Source: CBDDIP01 sp965229005
GTDB lineage: Bacteria > Actinomycetota > Acidimicrobiia > Acidimicrobiales > Ilumatobacteraceae
Length of the DNA: 64,000 nucleotides
Assembly (NCBI GenBank): GCA_965229005.1
Contig: CBDDIP010000001.1
Coordinates: forward strand, 1,240,001 to 1,304,000
Direction: 5' to 3'
Made by a program: the position numbers and the translations under genes. The first letter of the stretch is position 1, and every line of letters starts with the position of its first letter. Shown here in pieces: positions 50,016 to 58,169 of the stretch. The notes under the pieces are model-generated. The model was not told the origin of the DNA, did not search any database, and saw only the letters and a program-made list of their open reading frames with translations.

Positions 50016-51563
50016 ATGTCGCAGCGATCGCCGTCCGCGAAGATGGGACCCGTGACGAGCCCGCCCATCGACGACGACTTCGCCAGCGAGGCGGCCCTGC
50101 AGGAGTGGTGCGATCGCATCGGCGGTGCCGGGTTCCGCGGCACGGGCACCGACGCGCACGCCGGGATCATCGAGTGGCTCGAGGAGTCGCTACGAGCCAT
50201 CCCCGGCGTCACGGTCCGATCCGACGAGTACGAGGTCCTGCGCTGGCAGCCGGTGCCGACCGGCGATCTCGCCGCGGCCGGGCGGCTGCGCGCCGACGGA
50301 GCAGACATCGCTGTCGCCGGCGCGGTGCCGTACTCGTTGCCCACGACCTCCACGGCACCACTCGTCGTGCTGCCGCCCGGTGAGGCGATCACCGCCGAGA
50401 ACGCCGCAGGACAGGTGGTGCTCCGCGACTTCCCACACATCCCGGTGCCGTATGAGCTGCTGCTGTCGCTCGGGTTCCACGTCACCGCGGACTGCGACGC
50501 GTTGCGCAGCGAGATCTGGGATCGCCCTGGCCTGGCCAACGAGCTCCTGGACGCCGAGCTCCTCGCGGCCGGAGCGGCCGGAGCGGCCGGCCTGATCATC
50601 GCCTTCGACCTGCCCCGCGAACAGGTCGCCGGCTACTTCGAGCCGCACCGCGGCACGCACTACGCCGTGCCGGCCGTGTTCGTCGGCGTCGACGAGCGCG
50701 ACCAGCTCCGAGCGATCGCTGCGCAGGGCGGCACGGTCGAGCTGTCCGTCACCGCCGAGGTCGCGCCGGCACGCACGCGCAACGTCATCGCCACCCTGCC
50801 CGGGCAGACGTCCGAGCGGATCATCCTCGTCACCCACACCGACGGCAACACGTGGGTGCAGGAGAACGGCATCGCCGCCCTCCTCGCACTCGCCCAGCGC
50901 TTCGCGGCCCTCCCGCTCGAGCAACGTCATCGCACCATCGAGCTGGCGTTCACCAGCGCGCACCTGCACATCTCACGCGAGGGGTCGGCTCGCTACGCGG
51001 CGCAATTGGACGAGCAGTACGACGACGGCGACATCGCGTTCGCATTCGCCATCGAGCACCTCGGCGTCCGCGAGCTGGTTCCGGTGCCACGGAGCGAGGG
51101 GCCTGGCCGGGAGCTCGTCTTCACCGGTGGCGACGAGCTGGTCCTCTGGGCGGTCGGGCCGAGTGAGGCGATGCGCGCGGCAGTGGTGGACGCGATCGTC
51201 GGTCACGATCTGCCACGGGTGCTCGTCGCCCCCGGCTTCGGGGCGCCCGTCGACGGGCAGGTCCCGCGCATCGTCTCCTTCGGCGGGCTCGGCACGCACT
51301 TCAACGTGCACCTCATCCCGACCACGTCGATCATCACCGGGCCGTGGTCGCTGTGGGCCCCGGCGTTCGGTGCCGAAGCGATCGACATCGGATTGCTCCG
51401 CCGCCAGACCGCCGCGGCCTGCGACATCGTGCGTGCGCTCGACCGGGTTCCCCGTGACGAGATCGCCGGCGGCTACCTCGCCGATCGGGCAGCACGCGCC
51501 GCCGGCGCGCCGGTCGGCGTCGAGCACATCCCGCCGGAGGTCGCCCCCGAGGTCACTCGGTGA
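50016..51563 (+). CDS. M28-like aminopeptidase-fold protein
   Basis: A protein of up to 515 residues resembling M28 zinc peptidases with an inserted PA-type domain. Recognisable parts are the middle segment RNVIATLPGQTSERIILVTHTDG, where VTHTDG stands in place of the usual zinc ligand motif, and AIEHLGV. Several normal zinc ligands look altered (for example no clear DD/EE pair after ENGIAALLALAQRF), so activity is uncertain. There is no signal peptide. ATG 50016 is the longest start; ATG 50043 or GTG 50052 may be correct. It is divergent from the TetR operon and ends in an 11-base overlap with a lipoprotein gene. Confidence 0.75.
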   Translation: MSQRSPSAKMGPVTSPPIDDDFASEAALQEWCDRIGGAGFRGTGTDAHAGIIEWLEESLRAIPGVTVRSDEYEVLRWQPVPTGDLAAAGRLRADGADIAVAGAVPYSLPTTSTAPLVVLPPGEAITAENAAGQVVLRDFPHIPVPYELLLSLGFHVTADCDALRSEIWDRPGLANELLDAELLAAGAAGAAGLIIAFDLPREQVAGYFEPHRGTHYAVPAVFVGVDERDQLRAIAAQGGTVELSVTAEVAPARTRNVIATLPGQTSERIILVTHTDGNTWVQENGIAALLALAQRFAALPLEQRHRTIELAFTSAHLHISREGSARYAAQLDEQYDDGDIAFAFAIEHLGVRELVPVPRSEGPGRELVFTGGDELVLWAVGPSEAMRAAVVDAIVGHDLPRVLVAPGFGAPVDGQVPRIVSFGGLGTHFNVHLIPTTSIITGPWSLWAPAFGAEAIDIGLLRRQTAAACDIVRALDRVPRDEIAGGYLADRAARAAGAPVGVEHIPPEVAPEVTR

Positions 51564-52173
51564 TGTAGGCGTCGCCGCGCCACCGGTACCGCACCGGGCC
51601 GGAACCCAGGTCGACGTCGACGTCGAACCGACCCTGACCGTCGTCGACGAACGACGCAAGCAGCGCATGCCATGGGCCGGCTCGGTCCAACGTGTGCATG
51701 TCCGTGAAACCCTGCTCGGTGGGAACCAGCACGACGACCTGCTGGGTGCCGTCACCGAGCTGCAGCTGGAAGAACACGTGACCGAGCGCGTCGACGGCCG
51801 AGCGACGGACGTGCGCGCTCGGGTCACCGACGGGCAACGACCAGCGCACCTCACCGTCGACGACGTACACCGGGCCGACGGCGCCTCCGACGGGACTGAA
51901 CAACCAGACGAAGCGGCCGAGCCCGAGCCGGTCGTGCGAGGTGGCGACGAACGCCTCCTTGTCGCACCAGCCGCCGCACAGGGCTTCGACCGTGGCCTCA
52001 TCGATGCCGTCGGGCAGCAGCGGCTGGCTCGCCGCGACCCCGACGGCGCTCGCGGCTGTGATCGGGGCGACCAGTGGGGCCAGGTCGCGCTGGTGCGGCG
52101 ACGACGTGCCGCAGCCGGCCATGAAGATGGCCACGCCAGCGGCAACGGCACGGCGGGCAGGCGTCGGCAGCAC
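51553..52173 (-). CDS. Lipoprotein of unknown function
   Basis: A 206-residue exported lipoprotein I cannot place in a family. The N-terminus has a signal with lipobox FMAGCGTS. The mature domain is beta-rich (VYVVDGEVRWSLPVGD, VFFQLQLGDGTQQVVVLV) and has two cysteines close together (ALCGGWCDK), perhaps a disulfide. The start is GTG 52173. It lies downstream of the methyltransferase gene on the same strand with a 57-base gap and is convergent with the M28-like gene, overlapping it by 11 bases at the stops. Confidence 0.75.
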   Translation of the reverse strand: MLPTPARRAVAAGVAIFMAGCGTSSPHQRDLAPLVAPITAASAVGVAASQPLLPDGIDEATVEALCGGWCDKEAFVATSHDRLGLGRFVWLFSPVGGAVGPVYVVDGEVRWSLPVGDPSAHVRRSAVDALGHVFFQLQLGDGTQQVVVLVPTEQGFTDMHTLDRAGPWHALLASFVDDGQGRFDVDVDLGSGPVRYRWRGDAYITE

Positions 52174-52230
52174 GCAGACACGACGTCGAACCGCGCTGTC
52201 GATGACGCCGCGCCGGGCGGCGCTGGGCGG

Positions 52231-53058
52231 TCAGGCCTTGCGGGCGACCAGCCACCAGTGACTGGGGTTGATCCCGTCGAACACCGCATCGCTGGCGCCG
52301 GGCACGGCGAACGGTCGCCGCTTCGACGAACGGAAGATGCGCACGTCGGTCAGCTGTCCGCTCACCTCGGCCAGCACCGTCCTCGGCTGCAGCCGGTTGG
52401 CCTGCCAGCCGACGCGTGTCGCCAGTCGGTTGGTCGCCAGTCGTTGGCCGATGCCCGGCAGGCGCCACAGCGCGCGCATCACCTTGCCGGCCGGCCACAG
52501 CGCGACGTCGGCCGGGACCCACGTGCGGTAGTTCAACGCGATGCGCGCACCGGGCTTGGCGATGCGCACCGCCTCGGCCGTCAGGCGCACCGCGTCATCG
52601 CCGTGGCAGTGCTGGAAGGTGATGTAGCTGAACACCACGTCGGCGACATCGGAGTCGATCTGCAGGCTGTGCCCGTCGGCGACGCGAACGGTGTGCAACC
52701 GCTCGGGCAGACCGAACTGGGCAACGGTCTCACGGCACCGTTCGAGGAACGCGCCATCGAGGTCGCAGGCGATGACGCGGCCGTAGAAGCGAGTGAACGC
52801 GCACGTCATCCGGCCGATGCCCGAACCGATCTCGACGAGCGTCGAGGGCCGGCCTTCCTCGGGCTCCAAGCCGAAGGCCTGCACGTACGAGCCGACCTCG
52901 TGATCACCGCTGTTGACGAAGTCGGCCAGGTTGAGCTCGTTGCCGGTGCGGTTGTTGAACACCCAGCCGGTCTGGCGCACGACGTCGTCCGCGCTGTGCT
53001 CGTTCTCGGACGCGCTGCCGGCGGCCTTCCACGGAACGTGCTGCTTGCGCTGGGTCAT
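52231..53058 (-). CDS. Class I SAM-dependent methyltransferase
   Basis: A 275-residue methyltransferase. SAM-binding motif I is VEIGSGIGRMT near residue 73, with the acidic end of strand 2 in VIACDLDG, motif II in VADGHSL/ADVVFSYITFQH, and a C-terminal extension that ends WWLVARKA. The substrate is unknown; the pattern resembles small-molecule or lipid methyltransferases. ATG 53058 lies 20 bases after the lysC stop, so it is probably co-transcribed with lysC. The frame stays open upstream within lysC, which is not meaningful. Confidence 0.87.
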   Translation of the reverse strand: MTQRKQHVPWKAAGSASENEHSADDVVRQTGWVFNNRTGNELNLADFVNSGDHEVGSYVQAFGLEPEEGRPSTLVEIGSGIGRMTCAFTRFYGRVIACDLDGAFLERCRETVAQFGLPERLHTVRVADGHSLQIDSDVADVVFSYITFQHCHGDDAVRLTAEAVRIAKPGARIALNYRTWVPADVALWPAGKVMRALWRLPGIGQRLATNRLATRVGWQANRLQPRTVLAEVSGQLTDVRIFRSSKRRPFAVPGASDAVFDGINPSHWWLVARKA

Positions 53059-53078
53059 CGGCCGACCGGAGTCATCGG

Positions 53079-54329
53079 TCACTTCCGCTCGGGCAGCGGA
53101 GCGGCGTACGCCTGACCCGAGTCGAGACCGAACGCGGTGTGCAGGGCGCGTGCGGCGCGCTCGAGGTCGGCGGCGGCGATGACGACGCTGATGCGGATCG
53201 TGCTCGTCGAGATCATCTCGATGTTGACGTCGTTGTCGGCCAGCGTGCGGAACATCGTCGCGGCGATGCCCGGGCTGCTCTTCATGCCCGCCCCGACGAG
53301 GCTGACCTTGGCGATGTCCGCGTCGTGATCGACCCCCTTGGCACCGACCTCGTCGGCCACGCGCTGCACGATCGACTCGGCGGTGGACATGTCCGCCTTC
53401 GGCATCGTGAAGCTGATGTCGGTGGTGCCGTCGTGACTGGTGTTCTGCACGATCATGTCGACGTTGACGTTGGCCTTGGCCAGCGGCTCGAACAGCGCCG
53501 CCGAGATGCCGGGGCGGTCCGGCACGGCGACGATCGTGACCTTGCTCTCGCTCATGTCGGTGACGACACCGGAGATGATCGGCTCTTCCATGGATAGCTC
53601 CTCGTCGGTGACCCACGTGCCCGGTTCCCAGGTGAAGCTGGAACGCACGTGGAGCGGAACGTTGTGGTTGCGGGCGAACTCGACGCTGCGCAGGGCCAGC
53701 ACCTTGCTGCCGGCGCCGGCCATCTCCAGCATCTCGTCGAAGCTGATCCGCTGCAGCTTGCGCGCCTGGGGCACGATGCGCGGGTCGGCGGTGAAGACGC
53801 CGGTGACGTCGGTGTAGATCTCGCAAGCGTCGGCGTCGAGGGCCTTGGCCAGCGCGGAGGCGGTGAGGTCACTGGCACCACGGCCCATCGTCGTGATCTC
53901 CTTGTCGACGCTGACGCCCTGGAAGCCGGCGACGACGGCCACCTTGCCCTGGGCCAGCGCCTCGCGGACGCGGTCGCCCTTGACCTCGACGATCTTCGCC
54001 TTGCGATGGACGTTGTCGGTGATGATCCCGACCTGGCTGCCGGTGAAGCTGATCGCGTCGATGCCCAGGTTCGCCAGCGCCATCGTCATCAGCGCGGCGG
54101 TGACCCGCTCGCCGGTCGTGAGCAGCATGTCCATCTCGCGGCCCGGTTGCACCGGCGACACGCTCTCCGCCAGGGCGATGAGGTTGTCGGTGGCCTTGCC
54201 CATCGCGCTGACCACGACGACGACGTCGTTGCCGTGGCGCTTCGTGAACGCCACGTTCTCGGCGACGGCGCGAATGCGATCGGGATCGGCGACGGAGGTG
54301 CCGCCGTACTTCTGGACGATGAGGGCCAC
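53079..54329 (-). CDS. lysC: Aspartokinase (alpha subunit; also encodes internal beta)
   Basis: A 416-residue enzyme that phosphorylates aspartate, the first step to lysine, threonine, methionine and diaminopimelate. The kinase domain opens with VQKYGGTSV, then TTGERVTAALM and TTMGRGASDLTA. Two ACT domains at the C-terminus (about 265-405) bind the feedback inhibitors. GTG 54329 lies 9 bases after TAGCGT. Within the gene an ATG at 53591 with a GAGGAG site would give a 170-residue ACT-only beta subunit, as in Corynebacterium. asd lies elsewhere in the window. Confidence 0.96.
   Translation of the reverse strand: MALIVQKYGGTSVADPDRIRAVAENVAFTKRHGNDVVVVVSAMGKATDNLIALAESVSPVQPGREMDMLLTTGERVTAALMTMALANLGIDAISFTGSQVGIITDNVHRKAKIVEVKGDRVREALAQGKVAVVAGFQGVSVDKEITTMGRGASDLTASALAKALDADACEIYTDVTGVFTADPRIVPQARKLQRISFDEMLEMAGAGSKVLALRSVEFARNHNVPLHVRSSFTWEPGTWVTDEELSMEEPIISGVVTDMSESKVTIVAVPDRPGISAALFEPLAKANVNVDMIVQNTSHDGTTDISFTMPKADMSTAESIVQRVADEVGAKGVDHDADIAKVSLVGAGMKSSPGIAATMFRTLADNDVNIEMISTSTIRISVVIAAADLERAARALHTAFGLDSGQAYAAPLPERK
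53589..53603 (-). promoter_or_regulatory. Internal ribosome site and start of aspartokinase beta subunit
   Basis: On the minus strand GAGGAG (complement 53598-53603) stands 6 bases before an in-frame ATG (53589-53591), codon 247 of lysC. The beta subunit of actinobacterial aspartokinases is known to start at about residue 250. The site is stronger than that of the full-length start, which has none. Confidence 0.75.
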
Positions 54330-54374
54330 GGGATCGACACGCTACCGGCCCCGGGTGAGGGCCGAGCAGGCGGT

Positions 54375-55316
54375 TCACCCGTCGAGGCCTCGCTGCCGGA
54401 CGCCGCGGCGCGGATCGACCACGTAGCGCGGACGGATGAACTCTCCCCACGACAGCAGGTACTCATGCAGGGCTGCGGCGGGCGGAGACAGCGGCGCGCC
54501 GCTGACCGTTGCGACGATGACGTCGACCGAAGGTCCACCGACGACGGGACGACGGACGATCCCCGCATCGTGACCGACGCGCAGGCCGACGCTGACGATG
54601 GCCAGGTCGGCCGCTCCCGAATCGAACAGGGCGAGCGCCACGGACGTGTTGTTCACGACGGTCATGCGCCTTCGCGCCGGCGCCGGTAACAGCGGAACGA
54701 GGTACGGCTCGAACTGCGACGTGATGACGAGCGGCACGTCGCCGAGGTCAGCGAGGTCGATCCAGTCGTCGCGCTCGAACAGGGGGTTGCCAGGACGCCC
54801 GATCAGCGCGACGGGACCGACGTCGAACAGCTCGGTGCTCTCCACACCCGCGTCGACGACGCCGCGCACCCGGGCCGACAACCCGAGATCGCACCTGCCA
54901 CTGATGAGCCCGGCGACGACCTCGTCGTGCGTCGCTTCTGTCAGTCGGCGGCGCACAGGTCCAAACGACTCGGCGAGCAGCCGCATGCAGTTCGGCAGGA
55001 TGTCGGTGAGGCCGGAGCGAAAGCTGAACACGGTGAGCTCGTGCTCAGCGTGCGTCTGGATGTACTCGGTCGCTCGCCGGATCGCCATCTCGGATGCGGC
55101 GAACGCGCGCAGGTGCGGGAGCATCCGCTCGCCCTCGACGGTCAGCGCGGTCCCCGACGGTCCCCGCTCGAACAACCGCAGGCCGAGCTCGCGTTCGAGC
55201 TTGCCGATGTGCGCCGAGACCGACGGCTGGCTCAGTTCGACCTTGTGGGCGGCGGCGCGGAACGAGCCGGTGCGCAGCACCGCCTCGAAGCACTCGACGT
55301 GCACGAGATCGACCAT
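54375..55316 (-). CDS. LysR-family transcriptional regulator
   Basis: A 313-residue LysR-type protein. The winged helix is at about residues 5-65 (GSFRAAAHKVELSQPSVSAHI, LERELGLRLFERG) and an effector domain follows. It shares layout with the LysR at 40614, suggesting an old duplication. ATG 55316 has GGGAGGTGAG about 6 bases upstream, a clear ribosome site. The likely target is the divergent MFS gene, starting 101 bases away, or itself. The effector is unknown. Confidence 0.9.
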   Translation of the reverse strand: MVDLVHVECFEAVLRTGSFRAAAHKVELSQPSVSAHIGKLERELGLRLFERGPSGTALTVEGERMLPHLRAFAASEMAIRRATEYIQTHAEHELTVFSFRSGLTDILPNCMRLLAESFGPVRRRLTEATHDEVVAGLISGRCDLGLSARVRGVVDAGVESTELFDVGPVALIGRPGNPLFERDDWIDLADLGDVPLVITSQFEPYLVPLLPAPARRRMTVVNNTSVALALFDSGAADLAIVSVGLRVGHDAGIVRRPVVGGPSVDVIVATVSGAPLSPPAAALHEYLLSWGEFIRPRYVVDPRRGVRQRGLDG

Positions 55317-55417
55317 CGGGCTCACCTCCCGCCGCCACGATGCCACACGAGTGGGTGGGCGCTTGCGCGCGGAAGCAACGGGGGCTCCGAGCGGCGCAGC
55401 CAATAGGGTTGCCCGTC

Positions 55418-56602
55418 GTGCTCGGCCGGGTCCTCGACGATACGTACGCCCATGACGTGCGTGGCAACGTCACGTTGCTGACCGTCGGGCGCTTCGCCGG
55501 CAACGCGGCGTACCGCTTCCCCGTCCCGTTCCTGGCGACGATCGCCTCCGGTCTGAACGTCAGCCTCGGCACGCTCGGCGTCGGGCTGGCGATCACCGAG
55601 CTGGTGGCCCTCTCCGCGCCGATCGTCGGGCGGATGGTGGAGCGCACCACGCGTCGCGCGTCGATGACCGCGGGGTTGCTGGGCATCGCGGTCGGCGCGC
55701 TGCTCGCCGCCGCAGCGACGCACCTGTGGGTGTTCGTCGTCGGCCTCTCGATCCTGTCGGTCGCCAAGGTGACCTACGACATCGCCCTCGGCGGGTGGAT
55801 CGCCGATCGTGTGCCGTTCGAGGTCCGCAGCCGCGTGATCAGCCTGACGGAGACGTCGTGGTCGCTCGGGCTGCTCGTCGGCGTCAGCGCGCTCGCGCTC
55901 GTGGTGGCCGTGTCGTCGTGGAACGTCGCCTACGTCGTCATCGCCGCGGTCGTGCTCGGTGCCGCGGCGGCGCTGCATCGCCGGCTCCCGCACGAGCACC
56001 ACCCCGGCGCCGTCGCCGCCCACGAGGCACAAGCGACTCGCGACAACCAGTCGCCGTGGAAGTTGATCCTCGTCACCGCCGCGGCGGTCGGCGCGTTGGC
56101 CGGCAGCGCGCAGTTCATGTTCGTCACGTACGGCTCGTGGCTCGAGGACGAATTCGACTTCACCCCGGCGAAGTTGGCCGCGGTCACGTTCGGCCTCGGA
56201 GCGGTGGAGCTCGTGTCCAGCATCGTCTCGGTCGGCCGCACCGATCGATGGGGCAAGGAGCGATGCGTGGTCATCGGCGCGGCGTTGATGGCTCCCGGTG
56301 CAGCGATCGTCGGCATCGGCGCGCACCACCTGCCGATGATGCTCGGCGGGCTGGCGCTGTTCCTGATGGGCTTCGAGCTGGCGATCATCAGCGGCCTGCC
56401 GCTCGGTGCACTGCTCACGCCCGGCGCTCCGGCGAAGGGGCTCGGCATGCTGATCGGCGGCGTCACGCTCACCCGCGCTGCGGTGGCCATTCCTGCCACG
56501 AGTTGGTACGAGCACCACGGCATGGCCGCCTCGGCCATCGGCTCGGTGGTGCTGGCCGCGATCGCGGCGACGTTGATCACCGCGCGCGGCCGGTTGACGT
56601 GA
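55418..56602 (+). CDS. Major facilitator superfamily transporter
   Basis: A 394-residue membrane transporter with about twelve helices in two halves. After a short N-terminus comes GRFAGNAAYRFPVPFLATIA; the intracellular loop SAPIVGRMVERTTRRASM carries the MFS-type basic pattern, and the second half begins near SPWKLILVTAAAVGALAG. The substrate is unknown; the sequence looks closest to drug-efflux-like permeases. GTG 55418 lies 8 bases after TAGGGT (55404-55409). It overlaps the next gene (GTGA), and a LysR gene lies divergently upstream. Confidence 0.87.
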   Translation: MLGRVLDDTYAHDVRGNVTLLTVGRFAGNAAYRFPVPFLATIASGLNVSLGTLGVGLAITELVALSAPIVGRMVERTTRRASMTAGLLGIAVGALLAAAATHLWVFVVGLSILSVAKVTYDIALGGWIADRVPFEVRSRVISLTETSWSLGLLVGVSALALVVAVSSWNVAYVVIAAVVLGAAAALHRRLPHEHHPGAVAAHEAQATRDNQSPWKLILVTAAAVGALAGSAQFMFVTYGSWLEDEFDFTPAKLAAVTFGLGAVELVSSIVSVGRTDRWGKERCVVIGAALMAPGAAIVGIGAHHLPMMLGGLALFLMGFELAIISGLPLGALLTPGAPAKGLGMLIGGVTLTRAAVAIPATSWYEHHGMAASAIGSVVLAAIAATLITARGRLT

Positions 56603-57348
56603 CGCAGGCGATCCTGCTCGTGCTGGCCGGCATCGGTGCCGGTCTCACCGGCAGCGTCGCCGGACTGGCATCACTGATCAGCTACCCGGCGCTGCTCGCC
56701 GCCGGGTTGCCGGCAGTCACCGCCAACGTCACCAACACCGTGTCGCTCGTGCTCGGCACCGCGGGCACCGTCGTCGGTTCGCAACCGGAGCTGGCCAACC
56801 AAGGCCCGCGGGTGCGCCAGCTCTCGATCGCCTGCGCAATCGGCGGCGCGATCGGCGGGGCGGTGCTGCTCCTCACGCCGGATGGAGCGTTCGAGCGGAT
56901 CGTGCCGGTGCTCATCGCGCTGGCCGGCGTGGCGATCATGTTCAGCCGCCAGCTGGTCGATGCCGCTGCCGCGGACCACGGCACGCACACGCGACGGTCG
57001 GTGATCTGGTCGATGGGCCTCATCGGCGTCTACGGCGGGTACTTCGGCGCCGGCGCGGGCACGATGGCGCTGGCGCTGCTGCTGCTGCTGACCCACGACA
57101 CGTTGCCGCGCAGCAACGCGCTGAAGTCGGTGACGCTCGGCGTCGCCAACGGCGTCGCCGCGCTCGCGTTCGTCATCTTCGGAGATGTCCGCTGGAGCGC
57201 CGCGGTCCCACTCGGCGTCGGGCTGTTCATCGGAGGCACGCTCGGACCGAAGATCGTCCGACGCCTGCCGCCCACGCCGTTGCGCATCGGCATCGCCATC
57301 GCCGCGCTCGGCCTGGCCGTCAAGCTCGGCGTCGACGCGTACAGCTGA
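56599..57348 (+). CDS. TauE/SafE-family sulfite/organic-anion exporter-like permease
   Basis: A 249-residue membrane protein of the TauE/SafE family, with about eight helices. Family features include GIGAGLTGSVAGLASLISYP in the first helix and YGGYFGAGAGTMALALLLLL at the start of the second half. Members move sulfite, sulfoacetate or related anions, but the substrate here is not known. The GTG at 56599 overlaps the MFS stop (GTGA), so the two transporters are co-expressed. It ends 16 bases before the Nudix gene. Confidence 0.88.
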   Translation: MTQAILLVLAGIGAGLTGSVAGLASLISYPALLAAGLPAVTANVTNTVSLVLGTAGTVVGSQPELANQGPRVRQLSIACAIGGAIGGAVLLLTPDGAFERIVPVLIALAGVAIMFSRQLVDAAAADHGTHTRRSVIWSMGLIGVYGGYFGAGAGTMALALLLLLTHDTLPRSNALKSVTLGVANGVAALAFVIFGDVRWSAAVPLGVGLFIGGTLGPKIVRRLPPTPLRIGIAIAALGLAVKLGVDAYS

Positions 57349-57364
57349 CACGTAGCCTTCGACG

Positions 57365-57799
57365 ATGTCGCGGCTGGGGGTGCTCGTCAGCACGGTCGCC
57401 CACCGACTTCGCGGGCCGGCGCAGCGGACCCGCGTGCTGGTGATCCACAGCGACGGTTCGCTCCTGCTCGTGCGCAGCTGGTTCGGGCTGCACTCGTGGT
57501 CGCTGCCGGGTGGTGCCGCCGAACGCGGCGAGGCGCTGGAGACGGCAGCGGTGCGCGAGCTGCTGGAGGAGACGGGCATCTCCGTCGAGCCGGCCCAGCT
57601 GCAGCCCTTGGGCACGGTCGACGAGGTGCCCGGCAACGGCGACACGTTCTCCGGGTTCGCGGTCCGCACCGACGCTGAGCCGACGCGTCGTCGCGGCGTG
57701 CGTCGGCTGGAGATCCGCGAGGCGCGCCGGTTCGATCCCGCCGCACTGCCGGCAGATCGCTACGCCACCATCGACACGCTGCTCGACAGGGTGCGATGA
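57365..57799 (+). CDS. Nudix hydrolase
   Basis: A 144-residue Nudix enzyme. The Nudix box is complete: GGAAERGEALETAAVRELLEETGI fits GX5EX7REUXEEXGU (quoted in pieces: GGAAERGE, AAVRELLEETGI). A short N-terminal segment (VAHRLRGPAQRTRVLVI) precedes it. Substrate is unknown; such proteins hydrolyse NDP-linked metabolites. The ATG 57365 lies 6 bases after TAGCCT, which itself lies just past the TauE stop, so it probably has its own promoter. The glyoxalase gene follows 7 bases after its stop. Confidence 0.88.
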   Translation: MSRLGVLVSTVAHRLRGPAQRTRVLVIHSDGSLLLVRSWFGLHSWSLPGGAAERGEALETAAVRELLEETGISVEPAQLQPLGTVDEVPGNGDTFSGFAVRTDAEPTRRRGVRRLEIREARRFDPAALPADRYATIDTLLDRVR

Positions 57800-57806
57800 T
57801 CGGGCC

Positions 57807-58169
57807 ATGCAGGTCGATGGGGTGCACCACGTGTCGATCAACGTGTCCGACGTGGACGCGGCGATCTCGTTCTACGTCGACGTGATCGGGCTCACCGTCC
57901 GCGGCGATCGCCCTGACTTCCCGTTCGGCGGTGCGTGGCTGGACGTCGGCGGCCAGCAGATCCATCTCATCGAAGCCCCGGTGCCCGACCAGCGCGGCCA
58001 GCACCTGGCGCTCCACGTGCCGCACCTCGACGACGCAGTCGCCGAGCTGCGCGGCCGGGGCGTGGAGGTCAGCGATCCGAAGCCGGTCGGCTCCGGCCGC
58101 CAGTCGTTCCTCCACGACCCCAGCGGCAACCTCGTCGAGCTGCAGGAGCCCGCGCTCACGCACTCGTGA
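57807..58169 (+). CDS. Glyoxalase/bleomycin-resistance (VOC) family protein
   Basis: A 120-residue single-domain vicinal oxygen chelate protein. The two beta-alpha-beta-beta-beta modules are VHHVSINVSDVDAAISFYVD and HLALHVPHLDDAVAEL. Metal-ligand-type residues His8, His67 (LALHVP) and Glu in GNLVELQEP are present. A role in detoxifying a small molecule or in a dioxygenase-like reaction is possible. ATG 57807 is 7 bases after the Nudix stop. The last 14 bases overlap a lipoprotein gene on the other strand, tail to tail. Confidence 0.87.
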   Translation: MQVDGVHHVSINVSDVDAAISFYVDVIGLTVRGDRPDFPFGGAWLDVGGQQIHLIEAPVPDQRGQHLALHVPHLDDAVAELRGRGVEVSDPKPVGSGRQSFLHDPSGNLVELQEPALTHS

